From Actinomadura macrotermitis (GTDB lineage Bacteria > Actinomycetota > Actinomycetes > Streptosporangiales > Streptosporangiaceae): 64,000 bases of DNA. Shown one piece after another: positions 28,120 to 36,221 of the stretch. The notes under the pieces are model-generated. The model saw nothing but the letters and a program-made list of their open reading frames with translations, ran no database searches and was not told the origin of the DNA. The stretch lies in contig NZ_WEGH01000001.1 of assembly GCF_009604375.1 (NCBI RefSeq), forward strand, positions 1 to 64,000, given 5' to 3'. The position numbers and the translations under genes are program-made. Within the stretch, counting starts at the first letter, position 1, and every line of letters starts with the position of its first letter.

Positions 28120-29835
28120 CTACGGCAGCAGCCGCAGCGCCGCCGGGGCGTTCGCCGGGACGGCCGGGGCCTTCGGCGCGACCGGCTGCAGCCGCTGGTA
28201 GGCCTCGCCGAGCGCGGGCCGGGCGTCCGGCTCGCCGAGGTTCGGCCAGAACGACATGGCGCGCTCGGCCTGCGCGGTGATGGTCAGCGACGGGTTGACG
28301 CCGAGGTTGGCGGTGACCGCCGAGCCGTCCACGATGTGCAGGCCGGGGTGCCCGTACACGCGGTGGTAGGGGTCGATGACGCCGGTCCGCGGGGAGTCGC
28401 CGATCACGCAGCCGCCGAGGAAGTGCGCGGTGGTCGGGATGTCGAACAGGTCGAACCAGGTGCCGCCGGGCGTGGCGTCCAGCTCCTCGGCGAGCATCCG
28501 CACCGCGTCGTGCGCGACCGGGATCCAGGTCGGGTTCGGCTCGCCCTCGCCCGGCGCGGCGGTCAGCCGCTTGCCGAACAGGCCGCGCTTGCGGCGCACC
28601 GTGATGGAGTTGTCGGCGGTCTGCATGACCAGCGCGATGACGGTGCGCTTGGCCCAGTCGCGCAGCGACAGCCCGCGCAGGATGATCGTGGGGTGCTTGG
28701 CCGACTCCACCAGGAACTTGGCCCACCGGGGCGCGCCGCCGCCGTCGATGAGCAGGGTGCGGATCATGCCCATCGTGTTGTTGCCGGCGCCGTAGCGGGT
28801 CGGCTCGATGTGGGTCTTCTCGTCGGGGTGGAAGGAGGAGGTGATGGCGAGGCCGGTGCTGTGGTCCACGTCGCCCTTGCGGTGCCAGCCGGTCATCCGC
28901 TCCACGCCGAGCAGCGCCTCGGAGTTGGTGCGGGTCAGCTCGCCGAGACGCGGCGAGAGCCGGTCCAGGCGGCCCGATTCGCGCATGTCGTGCAGCAGCT
29001 GCTGGGTGCCGTAGGTCCCGGCGGCCAGCACGACCTGCCCGGCGCTGAACCGGCGCCGGCGGCGGCGCAGCCAGGCCCCGGGGCGGACGGTGTCGACGTC
29101 GTAGCCGCCGTCCGCGCGGGGCGTGAGCCCGGTGACGGTGGTGTCGGGGATCACCTGCACCCCGGCCTGCTCGGCCAGGTAGAGGTAGTTCTTGGTGAGG
29201 GTGTTCTTCGCGCCGACCTTGCAGCCGATCATGCAGGAGCCGCAGGCGGTGCACGTCGTGCGCCGCGGCCCGGCGCCGCCGAAGAACGGGTCCTCGGTGT
29301 CGGTGCCGCGCGAGCCGTCGCCGAAGAAGACCCCGACCGGGGTGGCGTGGTAGGTGTCGCCGACGCCCATCCGGTCGGCGACCTTCTTCATCGCCTCGTC
29401 GGCCGGGGTGACCAGCGGGTTGACGGTGACGCCGAGCATCCGCTTGGCCTGGGCGTAGAACGGGGCCAGCTCGTCCTGCCAGTCGGTGATGTGGCCCCAC
29501 TGCCGGTCGGTGAAGAACGGGCGCGGTGGCACGTACAGGGTGTTGGCGTAGACGAGGGACCCGCCGCCGACGCCCGCGCCCGCGAGCACCAGCACGCCCG
29601 CCTTGCCGCGTACCAGGTGGATCCGCTGGATGCCGCGCAGGCCGAGGCGCGGCGCCCAGACGTACTTGCGCAACCGCCACGAGGTCTTCGGCAGGGTCTC
29701 CTCGGTGAACCGCCGCCCGGCCTCCAGTACCGCGACCCGGTACCCCTTCTCCGCCAGGCGGAGCGCCGAGACGCTTCCGCCGAATCCCGAACCGACCACG
29801 ATCACATCGAAGTCGTGGGCCTCGCTACCGGCCAT
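28120..29835 (-). CDS. GMC-type FAD oxidoreductase, ChoD/cholesterol-oxidase-like (571 aa)
   Basis: FAD-binding GSGFGGSVSALRLAE at the N-terminus, LAGAGVGGGSLVYAN, and C-terminal HFLGGCVIGDSP and HIVDGSAVTANLGVNPSLTI as in GMC oxidoreductases. A Cys-rich insertion TCTACGSCMIGCKVGAKNT (~res 194-212) matches the mycobacterial ChoD-like group and could hold an Fe-S cluster. Members are annotated as cholesterol or 3-beta-hydroxysteroid oxidases; activity on sterols is not proven. ATG 29835 follows GGTGGAGGTGG. The Cys motif lacks the usual signal peptide of secreted cholesterol oxidases. Confidence 0.85.
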   Translation of the reverse strand: MAGSEAHDFDVIVVGSGFGGSVSALRLAEKGYRVAVLEAGRRFTEETLPKTSWRLRKYVWAPRLGLRGIQRIHLVRGKAGVLVLAGAGVGGGSLVYANTLYVPPRPFFTDRQWGHITDWQDELAPFYAQAKRMLGVTVNPLVTPADEAMKKVADRMGVGDTYHATPVGVFFGDGSRGTDTEDPFFGGAGPRRTTCTACGSCMIGCKVGAKNTLTKNYLYLAEQAGVQVIPDTTVTGLTPRADGGYDVDTVRPGAWLRRRRRRFSAGQVVLAAGTYGTQQLLHDMRESGRLDRLSPRLGELTRTNSEALLGVERMTGWHRKGDVDHSTGLAITSSFHPDEKTHIEPTRYGAGNNTMGMIRTLLIDGGGAPRWAKFLVESAKHPTIILRGLSLRDWAKRTVIALVMQTADNSITVRRKRGLFGKRLTAAPGEGEPNPTWIPVAHDAVRMLAEELDATPGGTWFDLFDIPTTAHFLGGCVIGDSPRTGVIDPYHRVYGHPGLHIVDGSAVTANLGVNPSLTITAQAERAMSFWPNLGEPDARPALGEAYQRLQPVAPKAPAVPANAPAALRLLP

Positions 29836-29966
29836 CCGGCCACCTCCACCTCACCGCCGCGGGGAACCGACGATGGGCGCAAGCCCTCGGAGCGGGCAAT
29901 GCGTTCAAGCGAGCACTTACGCACACCGATTGTCATCCGGTTCACAACGGCGCGCGAACCCGCAGG

Positions 29967-31385
29967 TCAGACGGCCATGGGCGGGCGCGCGGCGACGGGG
30001 CGGGCGGGCCGGTCGTAGGCCCGCCACGCCTCGGCCAGGCGGCGGACGGCCTCGGTGAGCCGTTCGGGCGGCGCGAGGAAGTGCAGGCGCAGCCGGTCGG
30101 TGCTGCCGCCGGTCACGTCCAGGCCGCCGCCGGCGATGACGGCGACGCCGTGCCGCAGGGCCGCCTGCGCGAACGAGGCGCCGTCGCCGTGCGGCAGCCG
30201 CACCCACAGGGTGTTCCCGCCGCGGACCGGCGGCGCCTCCCAGTCCGGCAGGTGCCGGGCCAGTTCGGCGCGCAGATGGTCGTGGCAGGCCCGCCGCTCC
30301 CCCAGCCGCCGGCGCAGGCCGTCCACCTGGGGCACCAGTTCGGCCGCGGCGAGCTGGGCGGGCACGTCGCCGCCGAGGTCGTGGACGACGCGCAGCCGGG
30401 CCAGCCGCGCGGCGAGCGGGAGCGGCGCGCGCACCCAGCCGATCCGCAGGCCGCCCCAGGCCAGCTTGCTGAGCGAGCCGACCGAGACGACCCGGTCGCT
30501 GTAGCGGGCCAGCGGCGGCGGGACGTCCTCGCCGGGGAAGCCGAGGTCGGCCAGGACCTCGTCGTCGATCAGCGGCACCCCGGCCGCGGCGGCCGTCTCG
30601 GCGAGGCGCCGCCGGGCGAGCGGCGGCATGACGGCACCGGTCGGGTTGTGGAAGGAGGGCACCGCGTAGGCCAGCACGGGCCGGTGCTCGCGGACCGCGG
30701 CCGCGAACCCCTCCAGCCCGCGCGGCAGCCCGACCAGCTTGGCCGACTCCTCGTGGAACGCCTCCAGCGCGCCCGGATAGGTCGGCGCCTCCACCAGCAC
30801 CCGCTCCCCCGGCCGGACGAACGCGCGGGCCAGCAGCGACAGCGCCTGCTGCCCGCCGTTGGTGACGACGATCTGGTCCGGATCGGTCGGCGCGCCGCGC
30901 CGGGTGTAGCGGTCGGCGACCGCGCGGCGCAGCGCGGGGTGGCCGGCCGGGTGGTAGCCGATGTCGCCGCTGATCCCGGCGAGCGCCGGCGCCACGCGCG
31001 CGTAGGCCGCGGCGAGCTCGGGCGGCGGGGCGCCGGGGGCCGCGCAGGCGAGCATGATCACATCGTCGATCGGCTCCATCAGGTGCAGGAACACCGGCGC
31101 GCCGGTGACGCCCGGCCCGGCGGCGGCCGTCCCGGCGACGCGGGTGCCGCTGCCCTGGCGGCGGACGATCCGCCCCTCGTCGCCCAGCAGGGCGTAGGCG
31201 GCCACGACGGTACCCCGGCCGACCGCGAGCGCGGCGGCGAGCGCCCGGTCGGGCGGCAGCCGCAGGCCGGGCGGCAGCTCACCGTCGTCGATCATGCGGC
31301 GCAGCCGGGCGGCGAGCAGCACGTACAGCGGGCCGCGCCCGGACGACCAGCGGCCGATCCGCTCGGCCAGTTCGATTGGCTCCAT
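29967..31385 (-). CDS. MocR/PdxR-type GntR regulator with aminotransferase domain (472 aa)
   Basis: An N-terminal GntR winged helix ([21 protein letters not shown]... [12 protein letters not shown], ~res 19-80) is fused to a fold-type I aminotransferase-like domain containing the PLP lysine in [18 protein letters not shown] and FHNPTG. MocR proteins bind PLP and regulate genes of B6, GABA or amino acid metabolism. It is divergent from a small cupin gene 64 bp away, with direct-repeat operators in between, so it probably controls itself and the cupin. Confidence 0.92.
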   Translation of the reverse strand: MEPIELAERIGRWSSGRGPLYVLLAARLRRMIDDGELPPGLRLPPDRALAAALAVGRGTVVAAYALLGDEGRIVRRQGSGTRVAGTAAAGPGVTGAPVFLHLMEPIDDVIMLACAAPGAPPPELAAAYARVAPALAGISGDIGYHPAGHPALRRAVADRYTRRGAPTDPDQIVVTNGGQQALSLLARAFVRPGERVLVEAPTYPGALEAFHEESAKLVGLPRGLEGFAAAVREHRPVLAYAVPSFHNPTGAVMPPLARRRLAETAAAAGVPLIDDEVLADLGFPGEDVPPPLARYSDRVVSVGSLSKLAWGGLRIGWVRAPLPLAARLARLRVVHDLGGDVPAQLAAAELVPQVDGLRRRLGERRACHDHLRAELARHLPDWEAPPVRGGNTLWVRLPHGDGASFAQAALRHGVAVIAGGGLDVTGGSTDRLRLHFLAPPERLTEAVRRLAEAWRAYDRPARPVAARPPMAV

Positions 31386-31413
31386 ATGCGGACCAATTCT
31401 GCCCGATTGGCTC
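31375..31413. promoter_or_regulatory. MocR-type operator: direct repeat ATTGGCTC with inverted CCAAT between
   Basis: ATTGGCTC occurs at 31375-31382 and again at 31406-31413, 31 bp apart (three helical turns), with CCAAT (inverted ATTGG) at 31393-31397. Direct repeats with this sort of spacing are the known binding mode of MocR/PdxR dimers. The first copy overlaps the start codon region of the MocR gene itself, which suggests autorepression. Confidence 0.65.
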
Positions 31414-31449
31414 TGTGCCCGGCTCCGGGCCCGGAGCAAGATCGACCGC

Positions 31450-31788
31450 ATGACGACCCGCAACGCGACCGGCAAGGTGTCGGTCACCGAGACCATCGCC
31501 GCGCTGCCCGGCCCCTGGCAGCCCCGTGACCTGGCGTTCCCGAACGACACCGTCGTCCGCGCCGCCCGCCTGGAGGGCGAGTTCCCCTGGCACCACCACG
31601 ACGAGGACGAGCTGTTCCTGTGCTGGGACGGCTCGGTCCGCATCGAACTGGAGGGCCTGGACGACGTCACGCTGGAGGCGGGCGAACTGTTCGTCGTGCC
31701 GCGCGGCGTCCGGCACCGGCCGGTGGCCGAGCGGACCGCGCACGTCCTGCTGATCGAGAAGCCCGAGACCGCGCAGTACGGAAACTGA
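31450..31788 (+). CDS. cupin-domain protein (112 aa)
   Basis: Single small cupin: motif 1 [15 protein letters not shown] (G-x5-HxH-x3-4-E) and motif 2 PRGVRHRP (metal-binding His) with beta-rich spacing between. It probably binds a divalent metal and a small ligand. ATG 31450 lies next to a 16-bp palindrome (31422-31437) and the MocR operator; no clear ribosome site, so the mRNA may be very short-leadered. It is likely a MocR target. Confidence 0.85.
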   Translation: MTTRNATGKVSVTETIAALPGPWQPRDLAFPNDTVVRAARLEGEFPWHHHDEDELFLCWDGSVRIELEGLDDVTLEAGELFVVPRGVRHRPVAERTAHVLLIEKPETAQYGN

Positions 31789-31809
31789 GCGGCGCCCGGC
31801 GGAGAACGC

Positions 31810-31849
31810 GAAGAGGGGCGTTCCGGCCGCTGCCGGAACGCCCCTCTTC
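31810..31849. terminator. 18-bp perfect hairpin terminator between convergent genes
   Basis: Arms 31810-31827 and 31832-31849 are perfectly complementary with a 4-nt loop CGCT; each outer end is rich in A/T (GAAGAG / CTCTTC). It lies 21 nt after the cupin stop and 26 nt beyond the end of the convergent secreted-protein gene, so it can serve both. Confidence 0.9.
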
Positions 31850-31875
31850 ACGGGGTCGAACTCAGAAGGTCATCT

Positions 31876-32457
31876 TTAGAAGGGGGCGGGGTTGCCGCGC
31901 TTGCCGGCGCCCGAGCCCCACTGGAGGACCTCCCACTTCACGCCCTGGAGGTGGCCCTCGCCGCCCCCGGCGTTGTACTTGCTGGCCGGCTTCTTGCCGT
32001 CGAGCAGGTAACGGAAGGTGTAGGTGTCCAGGTCCAGCATCACACCGCGGTGCGACGGCTCGCCCGGGCCGCGGTCGCCGACGAAGCCGGTGACGCTGCG
32101 GCCGTTGTAGGTGACCCGCACCTTGGTGTGCATCGGCCAGCTGGGGCTGGCGAAGAGCCCCTTCTGCATCGGCTTGCCGCCGGCGGGGGCGCCGGTGTCG
32201 CCGTTGACGCCGGAGCCGTCGTCCCAGAAGTAGGACGCGGTGGTCTTGCCCGCCAGCAGCGCGGCCTTCTTGGCCGGGGCCTTCTTGGCCTTCTTGTGGG
32301 CCGCGTCCTTCTTGGCGGCCGCAGCGGGCTGGTAGGAGGGCATGTTGCGCTTGGGAGCGTCCTCGCTGGAGGCGGCCGCCACACCGGCCACCATGATCCC
32401 GGCCAGGGCGGTGCCGGAGGCCGCGGTCAGCATGACGTTCATCGCGCGCTTGTGCAT
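31876..32457 (-). CDS. secreted RlpA-like double-psi beta-barrel protein (193 aa)
   Basis: Signal peptide: KRAMN, then a hydrophobic stretch and AGVAAA-SS. A Lys/Ala-rich linker (KKAKKAPAKKAALLAGK, ~50-70) follows, then a domain reading ASYFWDDGSG... VRVTYNGRSVTGFVGDRGP... GVMLDLDTYTF with the DRGP core of RlpA/expansin-like barrels. Likely acts at the cell wall. GAAGGA 6 nt upstream supports ATG 32457. The predicted promoter is ~370 nt upstream, leaving a very long 5' leader. Confidence 0.7.
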   Translation of the reverse strand: MHKRAMNVMLTAASGTALAGIMVAGVAAASSEDAPKRNMPSYQPAAAAKKDAAHKKAKKAPAKKAALLAGKTTASYFWDDGSGVNGDTGAPAGGKPMQKGLFASPSWPMHTKVRVTYNGRSVTGFVGDRGPGEPSHRGVMLDLDTYTFRYLLDGKKPASKYNAGGGEGHLQGVKWEVLQWGSGAGKRGNPAPF

Positions 32458-32599
32458 GTAAATCCTTCGTTCGGGGAACAGGGGCTGCCGTTCCGAGCCG
32501 GAGGTCTCCGGGCACCGCGGAAAGGCTCCGAGGCATGGGCGCTCGGAATGGCCGTCGTGACAGAACCCGCGCGGAGGTTGCCCACTAGGCAGGGCGGAT

Positions 32600-32661
32600 C
32601 GCGTTCACGTCCGGGGGGCGGGGATCGCAGGGGCGATCGCACGCCCGATGGCGTGAACGCG
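32600..32661 (-). repeat. inverted repeat in the long leader of the RlpA-like gene
   Basis: CGCGTTCACG (32600-32609) pairs with CGTGAACGCG (32652-32661), enclosing 42 nt that contain a second hairpin-prone GCGATCGC region. It lies ~145-200 nt upstream of ATG 32457 inside the predicted transcript and could be part of a regulatory RNA structure. Confidence 0.4.
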
Positions 32662-32824
32662 TCAGAGCGGGATGAACGCCGACCGGGGGCTCAAGGGCCC
32701 GACCCGGGGCGGCCGATGCATGGTCGGCCGCGTTCGGCGGAGAGGTGGCCCCGCCTGGCGGGCGGGACACGACGGCTCTACAGGAGGCCGGTCAATGGTT
32801 CTTTGACCAGGACCTGACGCCGAG

Positions 32825-32853
32825 TGTATGCGCTTTTACCATGACAATGCCAA
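32825..32853 (-). promoter_or_regulatory. candidate promoter of the RlpA-like gene (TTGGCA-N17-CATACA)
   Basis: On the minus strand TTGGCA (32848-32853), 17-nt spacer, CATACA (32825-32830). It reads toward ATG 32457. A 7-bp-arm inverted repeat TACCTTT-N2-AAAGGTA (32868-32883) sits just upstream of the -35 box and could be an activator or repressor site. The whole stretch 32830-32900 is unusually AT-rich for this genome. Confidence 0.45.
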
Positions 32854-32897
32854 ATCCCGGCGTTCTTTACCTTTTGAAAGGTAGATCTTTTTAGCGG

Positions 32898-32938
32898 AAG
32901 GCCCCGAAACCCCTATCTCATAAGGGTTACGGGGCTTT
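32898..32938 (+). terminator. imperfect hairpin of unknown role in the AT-rich intergenic region
   Basis: GCCCCG (32901-32906) and AACCC pair with GGGTT and CGGGGC (32930-32935), one A-A mismatch, ending in CTTT on the plus strand. No plus-strand gene ends here, so it may end an unseen small RNA or act on minus-strand read-through. Confidence 0.35.
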
Positions 32939-33044
32939 ACCCAAGGCGCCGGACAAGGGCCGGACATGGCAAAGCCGCGTGGACGACGAAGGTCCACGCG
33001 GCGGCGATCAGCAGGTCAGCGGGGGGCGCGAGGGCACGGCGAAG

Positions 33045-33078
33045 GCCGGAAAGCCCTTACAGGAAAGGGCTTTCCGGC
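33045..33078 (-). terminator. 14-bp perfect hairpin after the Pro-rich protein gene
   Basis: Arms 33045-33058 and 33065-33078 are perfectly complementary with a 6-nt loop. It starts 2 nt beyond the stop codon (33080) of the minus-strand gene, so it is its terminator; a CTT run follows on that strand. Confidence 0.85.
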
Positions 33079-33079
33079 G

Positions 33080-33478
33080 TCAGCGCCCGGGGAACGGAGC
33101 GGGGATCAGTGACTGCGGGCCGGTGTGGCCGACCGGTCCTGTGACATGCGGCATAGGCGGCATGGCCGTCACATGGGGGCCGGAGTCGTAAGGACCGCCA
33201 CCCGGAACCGGGGGCCGCGGCGGGGGCGGCATCATGCCGCCCGCCGGCCCCGGAGCCGGGGCTGCCGGCGCGGCGCGGTGCCCGCCGAGCACGGCCATGA
33301 GGGCCTGCGCGGTCTCGGCGTCCATGCGCATGAGGACGGCGGGCCGTCCGGCAGGGTCGACGAAGGGCGAGACGGAGGGAGCCGCCGCCTGCTGCGGCAG
33401 CGCGCGCCGCAGTTCTTCGCGGAGGTCGTGGGCGAGGCGCAGCGCCTGTCGGTCGCTGTCGCTCAGGTGTGCGGTCAT
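33080..33478 (-). CDS. hypothetical protein with Pro-rich tail (132 aa)
   Basis: ATG 33478 is preceded by GGAG. The first ~70 residues are helical (DSDRQALRLAHDLREELRRAL... LMRMDAETAQALMAVLGG); the rest is low-complexity Pro/Gly/Ala with MMPPPPRPPVPGGG and PHVT repeats, as in flexible surface or scaffold tails. No signal peptide or known domain. It has its own terminator and probably forms a single-gene unit. Confidence 0.65.
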   Translation of the reverse strand: MTAHLSDSDRQALRLAHDLREELRRALPQQAAAPSVSPFVDPAGRPAVLMRMDAETAQALMAVLGGHRAAPAAPAPGPAGGMMPPPPRPPVPGGGPYDSGPHVTAMPPMPHVTGPVGHTGPQSLIPAPFPGR

Positions 33479-33623
33479 CGCGATCTCCGGGGAGTTCACG
33501 TGCGGGGAAGGTGCGGGGGTCCCGGCAATCCTGCTAAAGATGTCGTGCAGGTGCAAGAGCCGATGCACGTGCATTTCGAAGAAAGATCCACCGGCATCGG
33601 CCCGCACATCGCCCGTTCCACCG

Positions 33624-35117
33624 CTATTCGGTGTTTTTCGGCCCGAAACCGGACAGGGCACCGGCCGCCAGGACCAGCACGATCAGCGCGACCACCCGGT
33701 AACCGACCGTCATCGCGTCGGTGAAGGCGCGGACGACCTGCGCCCGGGCCGCGGCGTCCCCGCCCGCGGCCGCCAGCGCCCCGCCCACCGAGTGCGCGCG
33801 CCCGGCGAGGGCGGGCGGCAGCCCGGCGGTCAGCCGGGCGCCGAGGACGGTGCCGAGCGTCGCCACGCCGAGGGCGCTGCCGATCTCGCGGGCCGCGCCG
33901 TTCAGCCCGGACCCGAGGCCCGCCCGGCCGGGCGGCAGCGCGCCCATCACCCCGATCGACAGCGTCGGCACGCACAGCCCCATGCCCACCGACACGATCA
34001 CCAGGAAGAGCGCGTAAAGGGGATAGGGCGTGCCGGCGTCCGCGGTGGAGAGCAGGCCGAGGCCACCGGCGATCAGCAGCAGGCCGGGCGCGAGCACCGC
34101 CCGTTCACCGAACCGGCGGGCCGGCGCGACGCTTCTCCTGGACACCAGGACCATCCCGGTGACCAGCGGCAGGATGGCGATCCCGGTGACCAGCGGCGAG
34201 CAGCCTTTGGCGTACTGCAGGTACTGGGCGTTGACGAAGAACAGGGCGAACAGCCCGAAGAACGCCGCCGTTACGCCGAGCACCCCGCCGCGCAGCCGGG
34301 CGCCGGCGAAGATCCGCGGGTCCAGCAGCGGATGCGCGGCGCGCAGCGCGTGCCAGGTGAACGCGGCGAGCAACAGCGCGGCCCCGGCGAATCCGCCGAG
34401 CACCGGGATCGAGCCCCAGCCCCGCTCCGGCCCCTCGATGATGCCGAACAGCAGCGCGAACAGGGCGAGGGTGAGCAGGAGCGCGCCGACCAGGTCCAGG
34501 GCGGCGTCGTGGCGTTCGCCGCGCGGGGCCAGGCGCGCCACCAGGGCGGCGAGCAGCAGCGCGGCGGGCGCGCCCGTCAGGAACAGCCCCTGCCAGGGCA
34601 GCCACTGCAGGATCACGCCCCCGGCGACGTTGCCGACCGCGCCGGCGACGCCGGTGGCGGCCGTCCAGACGGCGATGGCCTGCGGACGGCGCGCGGGCTC
34701 GGTCACCTGGAGCAGCAGCGACAGCGTGGCCGGCATGATCATCGCGGCGGCGGCGCCGGTGACCAGCCGGCCGGCGAGCATGACCGGGACGGCGGGGGCG
34801 GCCGCCGACAGCAGGCAGCCGCCCGCGAAGGTCAGCAGGCCCGTCAGCAGCACGCCCTTGCGGCCGTACCGGTCGCCGAGGGCGCCCGCGGGGATCAGCA
34901 GGCACCCGAACGTCAGCACATAGGCGTCCACGATCCACAGGAGCCCGGTCGCCGAGGGGTGCAGGTTCCCGGCCGCGAGCTTGGGGACGGCCAGGTTGGT
35001 CGCGGCGACCATCGCCACGACGAGCACGACGCACGCCGACATCAGCGGCGTCATCGTGCGTCGCGGCGCCGGGCCCGGGCGGGGCGTCGCGGGTTCACGG
35101 ACAGCGTTGAGCGTCAT
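33624..35117 (-). CDS. MFS drug-export-type transporter, DHA2 family (497 aa)
   Basis: About fourteen hydrophobic segments; motif A-like GALGDRYGRKGVLLTGLLTF after the second, and motif C-like ATGVAGAVGNVAGGVILQ, the antiporter signature. DHA2 proteins expel drugs or toxic metabolites with proton antiport. ATG 35117 follows GAGGTCGAACCC. It is divergent from a LysR regulator 138 bp away, which likely controls it. Confidence 0.9.
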   Translation of the reverse strand: MTLNAVREPATPRPGPAPRRTMTPLMSACVVLVVAMVAATNLAVPKLAAGNLHPSATGLLWIVDAYVLTFGCLLIPAGALGDRYGRKGVLLTGLLTFAGGCLLSAAAPAVPVMLAGRLVTGAAAAMIMPATLSLLLQVTEPARRPQAIAVWTAATGVAGAVGNVAGGVILQWLPWQGLFLTGAPAALLLAALVARLAPRGERHDAALDLVGALLLTLALFALLFGIIEGPERGWGSIPVLGGFAGAALLLAAFTWHALRAAHPLLDPRIFAGARLRGGVLGVTAAFFGLFALFFVNAQYLQYAKGCSPLVTGIAILPLVTGMVLVSRRSVAPARRFGERAVLAPGLLLIAGGLGLLSTADAGTPYPLYALFLVIVSVGMGLCVPTLSIGVMGALPPGRAGLGSGLNGAAREIGSALGVATLGTVLGARLTAGLPPALAGRAHSVGGALAAAGGDAAARAQVVRAFTDAMTVGYRVVALIVLVLAAGALSGFGPKNTE

Positions 35118-35255
35118 GAGGGTTCGACCTCGTTCCACTGGGCTTCAGGAAGGCGGAGGGGGGATCCGGGCCGCGCGCGCCGCCTCCGTGCCCTCAACGT
35201 AGGCTGGCCATGACTTGCTTTCAAATGCATCTTTTGCAGCTGAGGAATGCGTTCC

Positions 35256-36221
35256 ATGCAATCCAAACTGGACCTGAACCTGCTGGTCGCGCTGGACGCG
35301 CTGCTGGAAGAGGGCAGCGTCACCGGCGCCGCCGACCGGCTGCACCTGTCCGGCCCGGCGATGAGCCGCACTCTCGGCCGGATCCGCAAAGCCCTCGGCG
35401 ATCCGGTCCTGGTGCGCTCGGGCCGGGCCATGGCGCCGACGCCGCGCGCGCTGGCGATCCGCGCCGAGGTGCACGAGCTCGTCCAGCGCGCGCACGGCCT
35501 GTTCGCGTCGGCCGAGGAGCTCGATCCGGCCTCGCTGACCGGTTCGTTCACCCTGCAGGCAGAGGAGGGCACCGTCGCGACGATCGGCGGGCGGCTGCTG
35601 GAGTGGGTGTCCCGCGAGGCGCCCGGCGTCACCCTGCGCTTCCTCGGCGAGGGGCCCCTGGACGATCACCGGCTGCGCCGCGACACCGTCGACCTGGAAC
35701 TCGGGGTGATCGACCGGCGGTCCCCCGAGACGCGGATCGAGCCGCTGCCGGAGGACCGGATGGTGACGGTGGTGCGGCCCGGCCACCCGCTCGCCGAGGG
35801 GCGGGCGACGCTTTCGGACTGGGCCGCGTCCTCCCAGCTCGTCTTCTCCCGGCGCGGCCGGCTCACCGGGCCGGTGGACGAACTGCTGGCCGGCCTCGGC
35901 CTGTCCCGGCGGACGATCGGGTCGGCGCCGACCGTCACCGCGTCCCTGCTGATCGCCATGGAGACCGATCTGGTGGCGTTCGCCGCCGGGCGGATGCACC
36001 GCGGGCTGATCGAGCGGCTCGGGCTGATCGCCCTCCCCGTCCCGCTGGAACTGCCGCCGCTGCGCTACGCGCTCGCCTGGCACGCCCGCTACGACGCCGA
36101 CGCCGCGCACGCCTGGCTGCGCCGCCTGGTCCGGGAGATCGTGGCCGAGACCGCCGGAGAGCGGGCCGTGCTGGCACAATCCCCGCTAGCCACCGATCCG
36201 GAAAGCAGACAGCGCACATGA
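35256..36221 (+). CDS. LysR-family transcriptional regulator (321 aa)
   Basis: N-terminal winged helix LDLNLLVALDALLEEGSVTGAADRLHLSGPAMSRTLGRIR (key residues A..L..S.pa.S..l..LE-type) followed by a periplasmic-binding-like effector domain. ATG 35256 is preferred to 35247 because GAGGA (35242-35246) is correctly spaced from it. The divergent MFS gene is the probable target; the gap contains TTGC-N6-8-GCA type half-sites (35216-35238). Its stop overlaps the next start as ATGA. Confidence 0.9.
   Translation: MQSKLDLNLLVALDALLEEGSVTGAADRLHLSGPAMSRTLGRIRKALGDPVLVRSGRAMAPTPRALAIRAEVHELVQRAHGLFASAEELDPASLTGSFTLQAEEGTVATIGGRLLEWVSREAPGVTLRFLGEGPLDDHRLRRDTVDLELGVIDRRSPETRIEPLPEDRMVTVVRPGHPLAEGRATLSDWAASSQLVFSRRGRLTGPVDELLAGLGLSRRTIGSAPTVTASLLIAMETDLVAFAAGRMHRGLIERLGLIALPVPLELPPLRYALAWHARYDADAAHAWLRRLVREIVAETAGERAVLAQSPLATDPESRQRT

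Noticed and set aside
32458-32818. c-di-AMP (ydaO) riboswitch before the RlpA-like gene
   Set aside because: I looked for the conserved GUCAGCUAAC-type 3' core and the GGGUGAA loop and did not find them on the minus strand.
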